Positions 56,263-64,000 of a DNA stretch of 64,000 bases are shown here, piece by piece. Both the position numbers and the translations under genes were made by a program. The stretch comes from Martelella mediterranea (GTDB taxonomy: Bacteria > Pseudomonadota > Alphaproteobacteria > Rhizobiales > Rhizobiaceae): assembly GCA_003001975.1 (NCBI GenBank), contig PVUG01000017.1:19568-83567 (forward strand), read 5' to 3'. The stretch's first letter is position 1, and each line of letters begins with the position of its first letter. The notes beneath the pieces were generated by a model, which saw only the letters and a program-made list of their open reading frames with translations, ran no database searches and was not told the origin of the DNA.

Positions 56263-57264
56263 TTAGAGCAGCTTGCCCATGGCGACGGCGACGTCGGCCA
56301 TGCGGTTGGAGAAGCCCCACTCGTTATCGTACCAGGACAGGACGCGTACGAGCTTGCCTTCGAGAACCTTGGTCTGCTGGGCGGCGAAGATCGAGGAAGC
56401 CGGATCGTGGTTGAAGTCACGCGAAACGAGCGGCTCGTCGTTGTATTCGAGAACGCCCTTCAGCTTGCCTTCGGCCATTTCCTTGACCGCTGCATTGACT
56501 TCTTCCGCCGTGACATCGCCGCGCGGAACGAACTTGAAATCGACCACGGAGACATTCGGCGTCGGGACACGGATGGACGATCCGTCGAGCTTGCCGTTCA
56601 GTTCCGGAATGACAAGGCCGATTGCTTTCGCCGCGCCGGTGGACGTCGGGATGATCGAAAGTGCAGCGGCACGGGCGCGGTAAAGGTCCTTGTGCATGGT
56701 ATCAAGGGTCGGCTGGTCACCCGTGTAGGAGTGGATCGTGGTCATGTAGCCACGCTCGATGCCGAACTTTTCATGCAGAACGTAAGTAATCGGCGCCAGG
56801 CAGTTGGTGGTGCAGGAGCCGTTGGAGACGATCAGGTCGTCCTTGGTCAGCGTGTCGTGGTTCACACCGTAGACAATGGTCTTGTCGGCGCCCTTGGAGG
56901 GGGCGGAAACCAGAACGCGCTTGGCGCCGGATTCCAGCAGCATCTCGGCCTTTTCCTTGGCCGTGAAGATGCCGGTGCATTCCAGCGCGATATCGACATC
57001 GCTCCACGGCAGTTCCTTGGGGTCGCGGATCGCGGTGACGCGCATCGGGCCGAGACCGGCGTCGATGGTGTCGCCCTTGACGGTGACCTCATGCGGGAAA
57101 CGGCCGTGAACGGAATCGTATTTCAGAAGATGGGCGTTGGTTTCGACCGGACCGAGATCGTTGATGGCAACGACCTCGATGTCCTTGCGGCCCGATTCGA
57201 CGATTGCGCGCAGAACGTTGCGGCCGATGCGGCCAAAGCCGTTGATGGCAACTTTAACTGTCAT
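56263..57264 (-). CDS. gap: Glyceraldehyde-3-phosphate dehydrogenase
   Basis: This 333-residue glycolytic enzyme has the NAD motif [18 protein letters not shown], the catalytic [12 protein letters not shown] with the active-site Cys, and [12 protein letters not shown] at the C-terminus. ATG 57264 follows GGGAG; the extension to 57363 is rejected. It lies downstream of tkt with a 246-bp gap. pgk, often next in Rhizobiales, is absent. Confidence 0.98.
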   Translation of the reverse strand: MTVKVAINGFGRIGRNVLRAIVESGRKDIEVVAINDLGPVETNAHLLKYDSVHGRFPHEVTVKGDTIDAGLGPMRVTAIRDPKELPWSDVDIALECTGIFTAKEKAEMLLESGAKRVLVSAPSKGADKTIVYGVNHDTLTKDDLIVSNGSCTTNCLAPITYVLHEKFGIERGYMTTIHSYTGDQPTLDTMHKDLYRARAAALSIIPTSTGAAKAIGLVIPELNGKLDGSSIRVPTPNVSVVDFKFVPRGDVTAEEVNAAVKEMAEGKLKGVLEYNDEPLVSRDFNHDPASSIFAAQQTKVLEGKLVRVLSWYDNEWGFSNRMADVAVAMGKLL

Positions 57265-57462
57265 GGTAGGACTCCCTATTCGCGAGTAGATTCTTACAAA
57301 ACCCAAAGCCGCCGGATGACATTCAATTGCGGCAGGGCAACCTCTTTTGGACTGCGAGCGCATCGGCCATTGCGCACCGGTAAGCTGGCAGCCCTGATAT
57401 AAGCCTTTTTTGCCGGAAATTCAGCATTCGTCTGGCGAAATGCAGTCATTTTCGGCACGAGA

Positions 57463-57486
57463 CGGCCCGGCTTTAAAACCGGGCCG
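57463..57486 (-). terminator. Possible terminator hairpin after tkt
   Basis: Perfect 8-bp arms CGGCCCGG and CCGGGCCG enclose an 8-nt A/T-rich loop 25 bp after the tkt stop. No T-run follows on either strand, so termination is unsure. Confidence 0.5.
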
Positions 57487-57510
57487 CTCAATTCATTCAT
57501 GGTCAGCCGC

Positions 57511-59493
57511 TTATGCGCGCTTCTTTTCGACCGCTTCGACAATCGCTTCGGCGGTGATGCCGAAATGCTTGAACAGGTCGGCGCCCTTGCCGGATGCGCC
57601 GTAACCGTCCATGCCGATGAAGATACCGTCTGTGCCGATGAAAGAATCCCAACCCATGCGGATCGCGGCTTCGACACCGACCTTAATCGGCGAATTGCCG
57701 ATGATGGCCTTCTGGTAGTCTTCCGGCTGCTCGAAGAACAGTTCCATGCAGGGCACGGAAACGACGCGGGTGGAAATCCCCTTGCCGTCCAGCGTCTTCT
57801 GCGCTTCGACGGCCAGGCCGACTTCCGAGCCGGAGGCAAAGATCGTGACTTCGGCTTCGTTGGCCGGGATCAGATCGTAAGCACCGGTGGCGCACAGGTT
57901 CTTCTCGTTATAATCGAGACGAACGGCCGGCAGGTTCTGGCGGGTGAGCGCAATGCCCGAAGGGGCGTGAGCGCTTTCCAGCGCAAGCTGCCAGCATTCC
58001 GCCGTTTCCATGGCGTCTGCCGGACGGAACATCTGGAGGCCCGGGATCGCCCGCAGCGATGCCATCTGCTCGACCGGTTCATGGGTCGGGCCGTCTTCGC
58101 CGACGCCGATCGAATCATGCGTCCACACATGGATGACCCGGATGCCCATCAGCGCGGCAAGGCGCACCGAGGTACGGCAATAATCCGAGAAGATCAGGAA
58201 GCCGCCGGAATAGGGGATCAGCCCGCCGTGAAGCGCGATACCGTTCATGGCGGCTGCCATGGCATGCTCGCGAATGCCCCAGTGGATGAACCGACCGGAG
58301 AAATCATCAGGCGTGATCGACGGCGTCTGGCTGGTATTGGTGTTGTTCGATCCGGTCAGGTCGGCAGAGCCGCCGATGGTTTCCGGAATCGCACCATTGA
58401 TGACTTCGAGCGCGTTCTGCGAGGACTTGCGCGAGGCCAGCGTCGGCTTTTCGTCGGCAAGCTGCTGCTTGTACTTTTGAACCGTGCGGTCGAAGGAGCC
58501 GGGGAGTTCGCCGGCGAAACGGCGGTTGAACTCGGCCTTGATTTCGGTCTTGGTGCCTTTCAGGCGCTCTTCCCACTCGACACGTGCCTTGGTGGAACGC
58601 AGACCGGCAACGCGCCATGCGTCCAGAATGTCTTCCGGCAGTTCGAAGGGGGCGTATTCCCAGCCGAGCGCCTTGCGCGTTTCGGCGATTTCCTCATCAC
58701 CGAGCGGCGAACCGTGGGCCTTGTTGGTGCCGGCCTTTTTCGGCGCACCGTAACCAATGGTCGTCTTGCAGGCGATCATCGTCGGCTTGTCGGATTTCTG
58801 CGCTTCCTCGATTGCCGCGGCGACTTCATCCGGATTGTGGCCGTCAATGTCGATCGTGTGCCAGTTAGCCGCGCGGAAACGGGCGTGCTGGTCGGTCGAA
58901 TCGGCAAGCGAGACCGCGCCGTCGATGGTGATCGAGTTGTTGTCCCAGAACAGGATCAGCTTGGAAAGCTTCAGGTGGCCGGCAAGCGTGATCGCTTCCT
59001 GGCTGATACCTTCCATCAGGCACCCGTCGCCGCAAAGCGCATAGGTGTAGTGATCCATCAGCTCGCCGCCGAACTCATCGGCAAGCTTGCGTTCTGCGAT
59101 CGCCATGCCGACGGCATTGGCAATGCCCTGGCCGAGCGGACCGGTGGTGGTCTCGATGCCGGAGGCGTGGCCGTATTCCGGGTGACCGGCGGTCTTGGAG
59201 CCGAGCTGGCGGAAATTCTTCAGGTCTTCGAGCGTCATGTCCTCGTAGCCGAGGAGGTAGAGCAGCGAATAAAGCAGCATGGAGCCGTGGCCGGCCGAAA
59301 GCACGAAGCGGTCGCGGTTGGGCCAGTTCGGGTTCTTGGGATCGAAACGCATGAACCGCGTGAACAGCACCGTTGCGACATCGGCCGCGCCCATCGGCAG
59401 TCCGGGATGTCCCGAATTGGCTTTCTGTACGGCGTCCATGGAGAGGAAACGGATCGCGTTGGCCATCCGGTTGTGTTTTTCAAGAGAAGTCAT
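57511..59493 (-). CDS. tkt: Transketolase
   Basis: This 660-residue thiamine-diphosphate enzyme of the pentose phosphate and Calvin pathways has [15 protein letters not shown], the ThDP motif [13 protein letters not shown]...[10 protein letters not shown], and the pyrimidine domain with [17 protein letters not shown] 59493 is natural. It lies upstream of gap on the same strand, so it may be co-regulated with glycolysis. Confidence 0.98.
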   Translation of the reverse strand: MTSLEKHNRMANAIRFLSMDAVQKANSGHPGLPMGAADVATVLFTRFMRFDPKNPNWPNRDRFVLSAGHGSMLLYSLLYLLGYEDMTLEDLKNFRQLGSKTAGHPEYGHASGIETTTGPLGQGIANAVGMAIAERKLADEFGGELMDHYTYALCGDGCLMEGISQEAITLAGHLKLSKLILFWDNNSITIDGAVSLADSTDQHARFRAANWHTIDIDGHNPDEVAAAIEEAQKSDKPTMIACKTTIGYGAPKKAGTNKAHGSPLGDEEIAETRKALGWEYAPFELPEDILDAWRVAGLRSTKARVEWEERLKGTKTEIKAEFNRRFAGELPGSFDRTVQKYKQQLADEKPTLASRKSSQNALEVINGAIPETIGGSADLTGSNNTNTSQTPSITPDDFSGRFIHWGIREHAMAAAMNGIALHGGLIPYSGGFLIFSDYCRTSVRLAALMGIRVIHVWTHDSIGVGEDGPTHEPVEQMASLRAIPGLQMFRPADAMETAECWQLALESAHAPSGIALTRQNLPAVRLDYNEKNLCATGAYDLIPANEAEVTIFASGSEVGLAVEAQKTLDGKGISTRVVSVPCMELFFEQPEDYQKAIIGNSPIKVGVEAAIRMGWDSFIGTDGIFIGMDGYGASGKGADLFKHFGITAEAIVEAVEKKRA

Positions 59494-60058
59494 GTGTTCT
59501 TCGCTTTTCTTGATTCTGAGGGATTAGGTTGGTCGTTGGAAGTACCGGCCATCAGGCCAGTCGGCAGTGCTGCCGGTTAAATTACAGTGTTACCCGAACC
59601 AATCAAGGCGGCAAATTTGAAAGCGCCTCGATGGGCCTCGAGCCCGAAAACGCGTGGACACTACACCATTTCAAATGGGCCTGCCACAGCTTAACCCGCC
59701 ATGAGGCAATATGGTGTATATCATGTCTCATTTCTGCGTTTATCCGTTCGCTAAATCGATTGATAGAGGAATTTTCATCGGGTTACATTGTTTTATGACA
59801 AATCGACGGTCAGTCCGGCGGCCGCAATGAAGCGCTTTTTAACAAAACCGGCGGCGTTTCGGCCGGTCAGGGAACAGTCCTCAAATTTCCACTTGACAAC
59901 CACCGGTCTCAGTTGACCTCGGCTGTTAACTCTCCCTAAGATCATAATGAATTTTCGGGCATCTTGACGATTCGAAAAGCGCATTTTGCACCATATGGTG
60001 GTGAGCGTGTCGGTGGCTCAAGCAGTGCGCGTCTCTCTATTTCGGGAGGAAGGCAGTA
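59494..60058. other. Long noncoding region between tkt and the DUF4164 gene
   Basis: These 565 bp are A/T-richer than their neighbours and lack a credible gene. They hold a perfect 12-bp palindrome CACCATATGGTG at 59989-60000 and an 8-bp inverted pair TACACCAT (near 59662) and ATGGTGTA (near 59713). Several short TTAAC words occur, but none forms a full CtrA box. Promoters for both divergent genes must lie here; a small RNA is possible but not shown. Confidence 0.45.
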
Positions 60059-60337
60059 GTGGCAGAAACGGGACGGCTTGAAAACGCGCTTCAGGCGCTT
60101 GAAAACGCTCTTTCGGGCCTCGAAAATGCCGTCGATGCCCGTGCGGAAAAGCTTCAGAACCGCGAGGACCTCGAAAACGAGGTGCGGATTGTCCACGAGG
60201 ACCGCGCAGGCCTTGCGCGCGAACTCGACCAGGCGCAGTTTCGGGCCAACCGGCTGGAAGAGGTGAACCGTGAGGTCTCCCGCAGGCTGGTAACGGCCAT
60301 GGAGACGATCCGCTCGGTTCTCGATCACGAGAAATAG
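60059..60337 (+). CDS. DUF4164 coiled-coil protein
   Basis: This 92-residue protein is predicted to be almost wholly coiled coil (LENALQALENALSGLENAV, then LEEVNREVSRRLVTAMETI). It matches the DUF4164 family found directly upstream of zapA in Rhizobiales. Its role is unknown, but the position suggests cell division or ZapA-related work. GTG 60059 follows GGGAGGAAGGCA. Confidence 0.85.
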   Translation: MAETGRLENALQALENALSGLENAVDARAEKLQNREDLENEVRIVHEDRAGLARELDQAQFRANRLEEVNREVSRRLVTAMETIRSVLDHEK

Positions 60338-60356
60338 GCCGGAAGGAACAGGGCAG

Positions 60357-60722
60357 ATGGCGCAAGTCACCGTCAACATCGATGGCAAGGCCTACCGGAT
60401 GGCCTGCGAAGAGGGGCAGGAGGACCATCTGGTCGATCTTGCAGCCCGCTTCGATTCCTACATCAGCAATCTGCGCGGGCAGTTCGGCGAAATCGGCGAT
60501 CTCAGGCTGACGGTGATGGCCGGGATCATGATCATGGATGAGCTTCATGACCTGCAGACACTGGTCGATGCCAATGCCGCCGAACTGGATGACCTGCGCG
60601 CCAAGGCCGGCTCCGCCGACAGTGCGCGTGCCGCCCATGACGACGAAATGGCGGCGGTGCTGGAAAGTCTTGCCGGGCGACTGTCGAGCCTTTCGGCAAA
60701 AGTGTCCGGCGTTGACAAGTGA
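60357..60722 (+). CDS. zapA: Cell division protein ZapA
   Basis: This 121-residue FtsZ-associated protein has the globular N-terminal domain (VTVNIDGKAYRMACEEGQEDHL, VDLAARFD) and a C-terminal coiled coil (ELHDLQTLVDANAAELDDL). It bundles FtsZ filaments. The start lies 19 bp after the DUF4164 stop. It is followed by 6S RNA and fau, the conserved zapA-ssrS-fau order. Confidence 0.92.
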   Translation: MAQVTVNIDGKAYRMACEEGQEDHLVDLAARFDSYISNLRGQFGEIGDLRLTVMAGIMIMDELHDLQTLVDANAAELDDLRAKAGSADSARAAHDDEMAAVLESLAGRLSSLSAKVSGVDK

Positions 60723-60829
60723 CCGGTTTTTCGGGCTTTCGGGCAAACTCTCCGGAAGATTGAAGAAAATCGTTTCGCTGCCCCCTTTTTCCCTCTGGCA
60801 GGTGGAAGGGTGGAACGCTATATAGGAGC

Positions 60830-60992
60830 TACGGTCTGCGCTTCACGACAGGAATCTTCGAATCCCCGGGGCCTTACTCGATCCTAAGGGAGCTGTCCCT
60901 GACCTCGCCCGTGGGCTTGGTTATATGGCGCCCACCTACTTCTGTAGGCGCCCAGGATCCAACCGATTCCATCGGTCGCCGTGGACCGGCTT
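60830..60992 (+). ncRNA. ssrS: 6S RNA
   Basis: This noncoding stretch between zapA and fau has the 6S RNA features of alphaproteobacteria: CCCCGGGGCCTTACTCGATC, CCTAAGGGAGCTGTCCCT, a central open region, and GGCGCCCACCTACTTCTGTA with its pairing partner. The outer ends can pair (CGGTC near 60831 with GACCG near 60984). A -10-like TATATAGG ends about 5 bp upstream of the assumed 5' end. 6S RNA binds sigma-70 RNA polymerase and mimics an open promoter in stationary phase. The ends are estimated to within about 5-10 bases. Confidence 0.9.
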
Positions 60993-61010
60993 TATAATTC
61001 AGGTTTCTTT

Positions 61011-61694
61011 ATGCTGAGACGTTTCTTTTTGCGGTTGACGGGTGGCTCTGGCGAGTTTCTGGAAGCCTATTTTTCCCGTCCTGGCGAAACCAAATCCGAT
61101 CTTCGCAAGGTTCTTCTGTCCCGGCGCGACAGCTTGAGCGAAAAGGAACGCAAGAAGCGCGACAAGCGCATCATGCACGAACTCGAAGAACTGTTTACAG
61201 CGTTCGAAGGCATGACGGTCGCCGGATACTGGCCGATCAAGAGCGAATTCGATCCGCGCCCGGCGATGCGTGAAATCGAAAAGGCGGGCGGCAAGCTCTG
61301 CCTTCCTGCCGTCATCGATCGTGAGACCATTGTTTTCAGGGCCTATAAAACCGGTGATGATCTGATGAAATCCGGTTTCGGTACGCTTGCCCCGCCGGAG
61401 ACGGCCGAGGCGGTCGATCCCGAAATCATTCTGATTCCCCTTGTCGGTTTCGATGGCACCGGAAACCGCCTCGGCTATGGCGCCGGCCATTATGACCGCG
61501 CGGTTGCCGATCTTGCGGCCAGGGGGAAGCGTCCGCGTCTGATCGCGCCGGCCTACGCCATCCAGGAAGCCCGCAGAATTCCATCCGAGCCGCATGACCA
61601 GCGACTGTTCGGCATCGTGACCGACGGTGGAACACGGACGATCATGGAAGTGGTGGAAGACGACGAAATGCATCTGGAGCCGCCGACGACCTGA
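61011..61694 (+). CDS. fau: 5-formyltetrahydrofolate cyclo-ligase
   Basis: This 227-residue enzyme converts 5-formyl-THF to 5,10-methenyl-THF with ATP. It has KVLLSRRDSLSEKERKK, the central PAVIDRETIVFRAY region and the signature GNRLGYGAGHYDRA. ATG 61011 is used; a GTG at 60981 would overlap the end of the 6S RNA. The first 25 residues extend beyond the family's usual start. Confidence 0.94.
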   Translation: MLRRFFLRLTGGSGEFLEAYFSRPGETKSDLRKVLLSRRDSLSEKERKKRDKRIMHELEELFTAFEGMTVAGYWPIKSEFDPRPAMREIEKAGGKLCLPAVIDRETIVFRAYKTGDDLMKSGFGTLAPPETAEAVDPEIILIPLVGFDGTGNRLGYGAGHYDRAVADLAARGKRPRLIAPAYAIQEARRIPSEPHDQRLFGIVTDGGTRTIMEVVEDDEMHLEPPTT

Positions 61695-61745
61695 GGCGAT
61701 GGTGCGAAACCGGATTAATTTATTTCCATAGCCGCCGTGCCGCGA

Positions 61746-62099
61746 TAGAGCGTTTCAGACTGAAATGGAATCGTTCTGCGACAAGGAATTTGCGCCAGGA
61801 CCAAGGGCTTTGGCGCAGGGCATAGCCGAAGCTATGTCCAAGCCGAAGACCGCCGGTAATGGCGCAAATTCATGCCGCCCAGTTCAGCGCGCTTGACGCG
61901 CTGAACCGACCAAATCGCGGGCGTGTTCATTCCATGATCTGGAGATCATGGAATGCCGCCCTTGCGGGTTTGCCGAAACCGGCCCTCCACTTTGTCGAAA
62001 CCCTTCGATATAGCTATGGCTATACCGCGCGGGCTTCTTCGCGTGGAATGACCGGTTTGGGCAAACAGAACTGTTTCCATTTCAGTCTGAAACGCTCTA
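61746..62099. repeat. 354-bp structured palindromic element with 25-bp terminal inverted repeats
   Basis: The ends are perfect inverted repeats of 25 bp (TAGAGCGTTTCAGACTG... at 61746-61770 and its complement at 62075-62099). Inside are nested hairpins. GAATTTGCGCCA near 61786 pairs with TGGCGCAAATTC near 61860, enclosing CATAGC-CGAA-GCTATG. Others are GTTCAGCGCG-CTTGA-CGCGCTGAAC (61882-61906), a 13-bp-arm hairpin at 61928-61955, and a 15-bp pair (one mismatch) around 61968 and 62052 enclosing TATAGC-TATG-GCTATA. There is no transposase gene. It resembles MITE- or RIME-like mosaic elements of rhizobia. Confidence 0.88.
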
Positions 62100-62183
62100 A
62101 AGGGGGCAGCAGCACCATCACCACTTTGCCGCAACCCTCTGTCGCTTTTGACTGCGACGATGCGGCTGGAAACGGAATTTTCA

Positions 62184-63008
62184 ATGCGTTTGCTTTTTCT
62201 CGGGGATATGGTCGGCAAGACGGGGCGTAGGGCGGTCTGGGATCGCCTGCCGGGCCTGATCAGCGATCTGAAGCTCGATTTCGTCATCGTCAACGGCGAG
62301 AATGCCGCCGGCGGCTTCGGCATCACCGAAACCATCTTTCAGGAAACCATCAATGCCGGCGCCGATGTGGTGACCACCGGCAACCATGTCTGGGACCAGA
62401 AGGATGCGGTGATCTTCGCCGACCGGCATGAGCAGTTCCTGCGCCCCGCGAACTATCCGGCCGGCACGCCGGGCCGGGGTTCGAGCATCCATTATGCCAG
62501 GAACGGCGCGCGCGTGCTGGTGGCCAACATCATGGGCCGCGTGTTCATGCACCCCGAGCTCGACGATCCCTTCAAGGCGGGTGAGGATATTCTGGGGGCC
62601 TGCCAGCTCAAGGATCAGGTCGACGCCATCATCTTCGATTTCCACGCGGAAGCCACCAGCGAGAAACAGGCCTTCGGCCATTTCGTTGACGGCCGCGCCA
62701 GCCTCGTCGTCGGCACCCACACCCATGTGCCGACCGCCGATTGCCAGATCCTGAATGGCGGCACGGCCTATATGTCGGATGCCGGCATGTGTGGCGATTA
62801 CGATTCCTCGCTCGGCATGGACAAGGAAGAGCCGCTCTCCCGCTTTGTCTCCAAGATGAACAAATCCCGCTTCGAGGCTGCCTCCGGCCCGGCAACCATC
62901 TGCGGCGTCGGCGTCGAAATCTCCGACACGACGGGGTTGGCTGAAAAAATTGCACCTTTGCGTCTCGGTCCGAGGCTTTCGGAAACCATTCCGGATTTCT
63001 GGAACTAG
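62184..63008 (+). CDS. TIGR00282-family metallophosphoesterase (YmdB-like)
   Basis: This 274-residue protein has the full metal-binding set: FLGDMVGKTGRR, VNGENAAGGFG, TTGNHVWDQ, DFHAEATSEK and GTHTHVPTAD. Bacillus YmdB, a homologue, hydrolyses 2',3'- and 3',5'-cyclic nucleotides and affects biofilm choice. ATG 62184 follows GGAAACGGAA, inside the flank just after the repeat element. In many Rhizobiales yebC follows it; here an IS630 element does. Confidence 0.92.
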   Translation: MRLLFLGDMVGKTGRRAVWDRLPGLISDLKLDFVIVNGENAAGGFGITETIFQETINAGADVVTTGNHVWDQKDAVIFADRHEQFLRPANYPAGTPGRGSSIHYARNGARVLVANIMGRVFMHPELDDPFKAGEDILGACQLKDQVDAIIFDFHAEATSEKQAFGHFVDGRASLVVGTHTHVPTADCQILNGGTAYMSDAGMCGDYDSSLGMDKEEPLSRFVSKMNKSRFEAASGPATICGVGVEISDTTGLAEKIAPLRLGPRLSETIPDFWN

Positions 63009-63020
63009 AGCACGTCCATT

Positions 63021-63608
63021 TTACTCGGGGTCATATCCGCAGGAGACGAAGTAGTTTTCGCATTCCTGCGGCTCGAACAGTGTGACGATCTGTCCGACCG
63101 TGTTCCATAGGCTGTCGACCGTTCGCTCGGCTTTGGCGCGCAGAAGCGCCTTCAGCTTGGCAAAGGCCTTCTCGATGGGGTTGAAGTCTGGGCTGTAAGG
63201 CGGGAGATAGAGTAAGCGGCATCCTGCAGCTTCGATTGCATGCCGTACGCCCTCCGCCTTGTGTGCTGGCAGATTGTCCATGACGACGATGTCACCCGGT
63301 GCCAAGGTTGGAATGAGTACCTGCTCAACATAGGCCACGAAAGCGATCCCGTTCATCGCGCCATCGAGGACCATGGGCGCGGTCATGCCCGAAAGCCTGA
63401 GAGCTCCTGTGAAGGTCGTTGTTTTCCAGTGTCCGTGCGGGATCGGGGAACGACACCGCTCTCCACAAATAGCGCGCCCGCGAAGCCGGGCCATTTTCGT
63501 GCTGAGTCCGGTTTCATCAATGAAGACGAGACGTGCCGGTTCGAGATCGAGCTGACCGTCGAACCAGTCCTGACGCCGCTTCAGAAGGTCAGCGCGTTCC
63601 TGCTCCAA
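63021..63608 (-). CDS. IS630-family transposase, catalytic part (ORF B)
   Basis: This 195-residue frame carries the DDE catalytic domain: [15 protein letters not shown] (first Asp), [12 protein letters not shown] (second Asp) and [19 protein letters not shown] with the final acidic residue. It overlaps ORF A by 28 bp in the -1 frame, and its own apparent start is a TTG. It is most likely made only as a fusion with ORF A by frameshifting at the A7 run at 63628-63622. All catalytic residues are present, so the element may still be active. Confidence 0.88.
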   Translation of the reverse strand: MEQERADLLKRRQDWFDGQLDLEPARLVFIDETGLSTKMARLRGRAICGERCRSPIPHGHWKTTTFTGALRLSGMTAPMVLDGAMNGIAFVAYVEQVLIPTLAPGDIVVMDNLPAHKAEGVRHAIEAAGCRLLYLPPYSPDFNPIEKAFAKLKALLRAKAERTVDSLWNTVGQIVTLFEPQECENYFVSCGYDPE

Positions 63609-63964
63609 TGCATGCGCGATCTTTTTTTGAATGTCCAGCCACGCTTTCGCAGCCAGACATCAAGCGCGCTACGGCCAATGGATACTGCCCGTTCTTCGGC
63701 CAGTCGCAGGACCATCTCGTTGAGCGTGATGTCCTTTGCCTCCTCGATCAGGCCGATGATGTAATCCTCGTGGGCATCAAGGCGCGAGCCGCCGCGGCGC
63801 CCTTGTTTCTCTGGTGTCAATCGACCCTGTCGGGCGCTGGCAATCCAGGCGATGGCTGTCGAAACACCAATCCCAAATCGGGCTGCTGCCGAACGCGCCG
63901 ACATGCCATCACGTGACGCATCCAGAACGCGGCTACGCAGATCATTGCTGAAAGCTCGGGTCAT
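63581..63964 (-). CDS. IS630-family transposase, DNA-binding part (ORF A)
   Basis: This 127-residue frame ([17 protein letters not shown]...) has a helix-turn-helix ([20 protein letters not shown]) and a second DNA-binding segment ([29 protein letters not shown]). It ends soon after the run of seven A residues. A -1 shift there continues as [15 protein letters not shown] into ORF B, giving a normal-length transposase. ATG 63964 is preferred to 63979. Confidence 0.87.
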   Translation of the reverse strand: MTRAFSNDLRSRVLDASRDGMSARSAAARFGIGVSTAIAWIASARQGRLTPEKQGRRGGSRLDAHEDYIIGLIEEAKDITLNEMVLRLAEERAVSIGRSALDVWLRKRGWTFKKRSRMHWSRNALTF

Positions 63965-64000
63965 ATTGCCTCCGACCAAATCACAAGTCGGAGCAAGAGA

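Larger units (their letters stand above)
63009..64000 (-). mobile_element. IS630-family insertion sequence, right end at or beyond window edge
   Basis: Two overlapping leftward frames together encode a complete IS630-type transposase. The left boundary lies within about 12 bp after the YmdB-like stop codon. I could not match terminal inverted repeats, because the other end falls at or past base 64000. The base composition and codon use do not differ sharply from neighbours. Confidence 0.85.

Noticed and set aside
57499..59580. A 693-codon open frame on the plus strand
   Set aside because: It is antisense to transketolase, which has clear motifs; GC-rich codon bias leaves the opposite frame open.
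59920..59940. A possible CtrA box (TTAACTCTCCCTAAG)
   Set aside because: The second half-site is TAAG-like instead of TTAA, so it does not meet the TTAA-N7-TTAA pattern.
61859..62230. A 123-codon frame inside the palindromic element
   Set aside because: It crosses the inverted repeats and the start of the YmdB-like gene; composition is not protein-like.
1..64000. tRNA, rRNA or CRISPR features
   Set aside because: No cloverleaf with a TTCGANNC arm, no rRNA core and no regularly spaced direct repeats were seen by reading; an automatic scan was not possible.

Overview
The window looks like a chromosomal segment of an alphaproteobacterium of the order Hyphomicrobiales (Rhizobiales), most like Rhizobiaceae and relatives. 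It is GC-rich with dense genes on both strands. The indicators are the hdaA-ppk-ppx group, a stand-alone ClpS2-type adaptor, separate petA-petB-petC genes, lgt next to an NDUFAF7-type methyltransferase and pgeF, zapA-6S RNA-fau, and Hyphomicrobiales-type intergenic palindromes. A sodium-channel gene of the NavAb/NaChBac type hints at a marine or saline habitat. That is inference, and the genus cannot be fixed from this sequence alone.

Layout. 1-2.9 kb: a leftward MoxR-DUF58-DUF4159 cluster cut by the window edge. 3.0-5.6 kb: a rightward, translationally coupled DUF1285-NUDIX-cca operon. 5.6-8.3 kb: a composite repeat, two tiny leftward genes, hemF, a small unknown gene and trmL. 8.4-18.2 kb: accessory transport genes (SLC13-type carrier, AraC regulator, FUSC pump, two paralogous ABC exporters) and a membrane EEP-family hydrolase. 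18.3-21.1 kb: petABC for the cytochrome bc1 complex, then apt. 21.7-29.4 kb: glutathione peroxidase, ychF, clpS2, pth, a GGDEF/EAL protein, rplY and prs. 29.5-34.5 kb: a lipoprotein, a degenerate M24 protein, pgeF, a methyltransferase and lgt. 34.7-37.1 kb: ubiK, a YbjN-like gene, proC and a CsaA-like gene. 37.1-39.7 kb: a leftward MarR-response regulator-histidine kinase operon resembling petP-petR. 39.9-44.4 kb: a metallo-beta-lactamase-fold hydrolase, purM-purN, an AI-2E-family permease and hdaA. 44.6-49.2 kb: ppk, ppx and a voltage-gated sodium channel. 49.4-56.1 kb: mixed genes including yebC, a DUF1963 protein, an outer-membrane protein, a luciferase-like oxidoreductase, and a divergent LysR/aldo-keto reductase pair. 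56.3-59.5 kb: gap and tkt. 60-63 kb: a DUF4164 gene, zapA, 6S RNA, fau, a structured palindromic element and a YmdB-type phosphoesterase. 63.0 kb to the end: an IS630-family insertion sequence. No rRNA, tRNA or CRISPR array was recognised.

Most genes are household functions: respiration, haem, purine and central carbon metabolism, tRNA maturation, lipoprotein processing and polyphosphate. The most unusual signal is not a protein. Three intergenic elements at about 5.6, 14.9 and 22.3 kb are built from paired inverted hairpins with the same CTTGA-type loop and CGTCA edge. Each starts directly against a terminator-like GC palindrome. At two of the three sites that palindrome is present as an exact duplicate at both ends (11 and 23 bp), as if a small element had inserted at the palindrome and duplicated it. 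A second, unrelated 354-bp element at 61.7 kb has perfect 25-bp inverted ends and several nested hairpins. Its end sequence recurs as a solo 27-bp palindrome over the hdaA stop codon.
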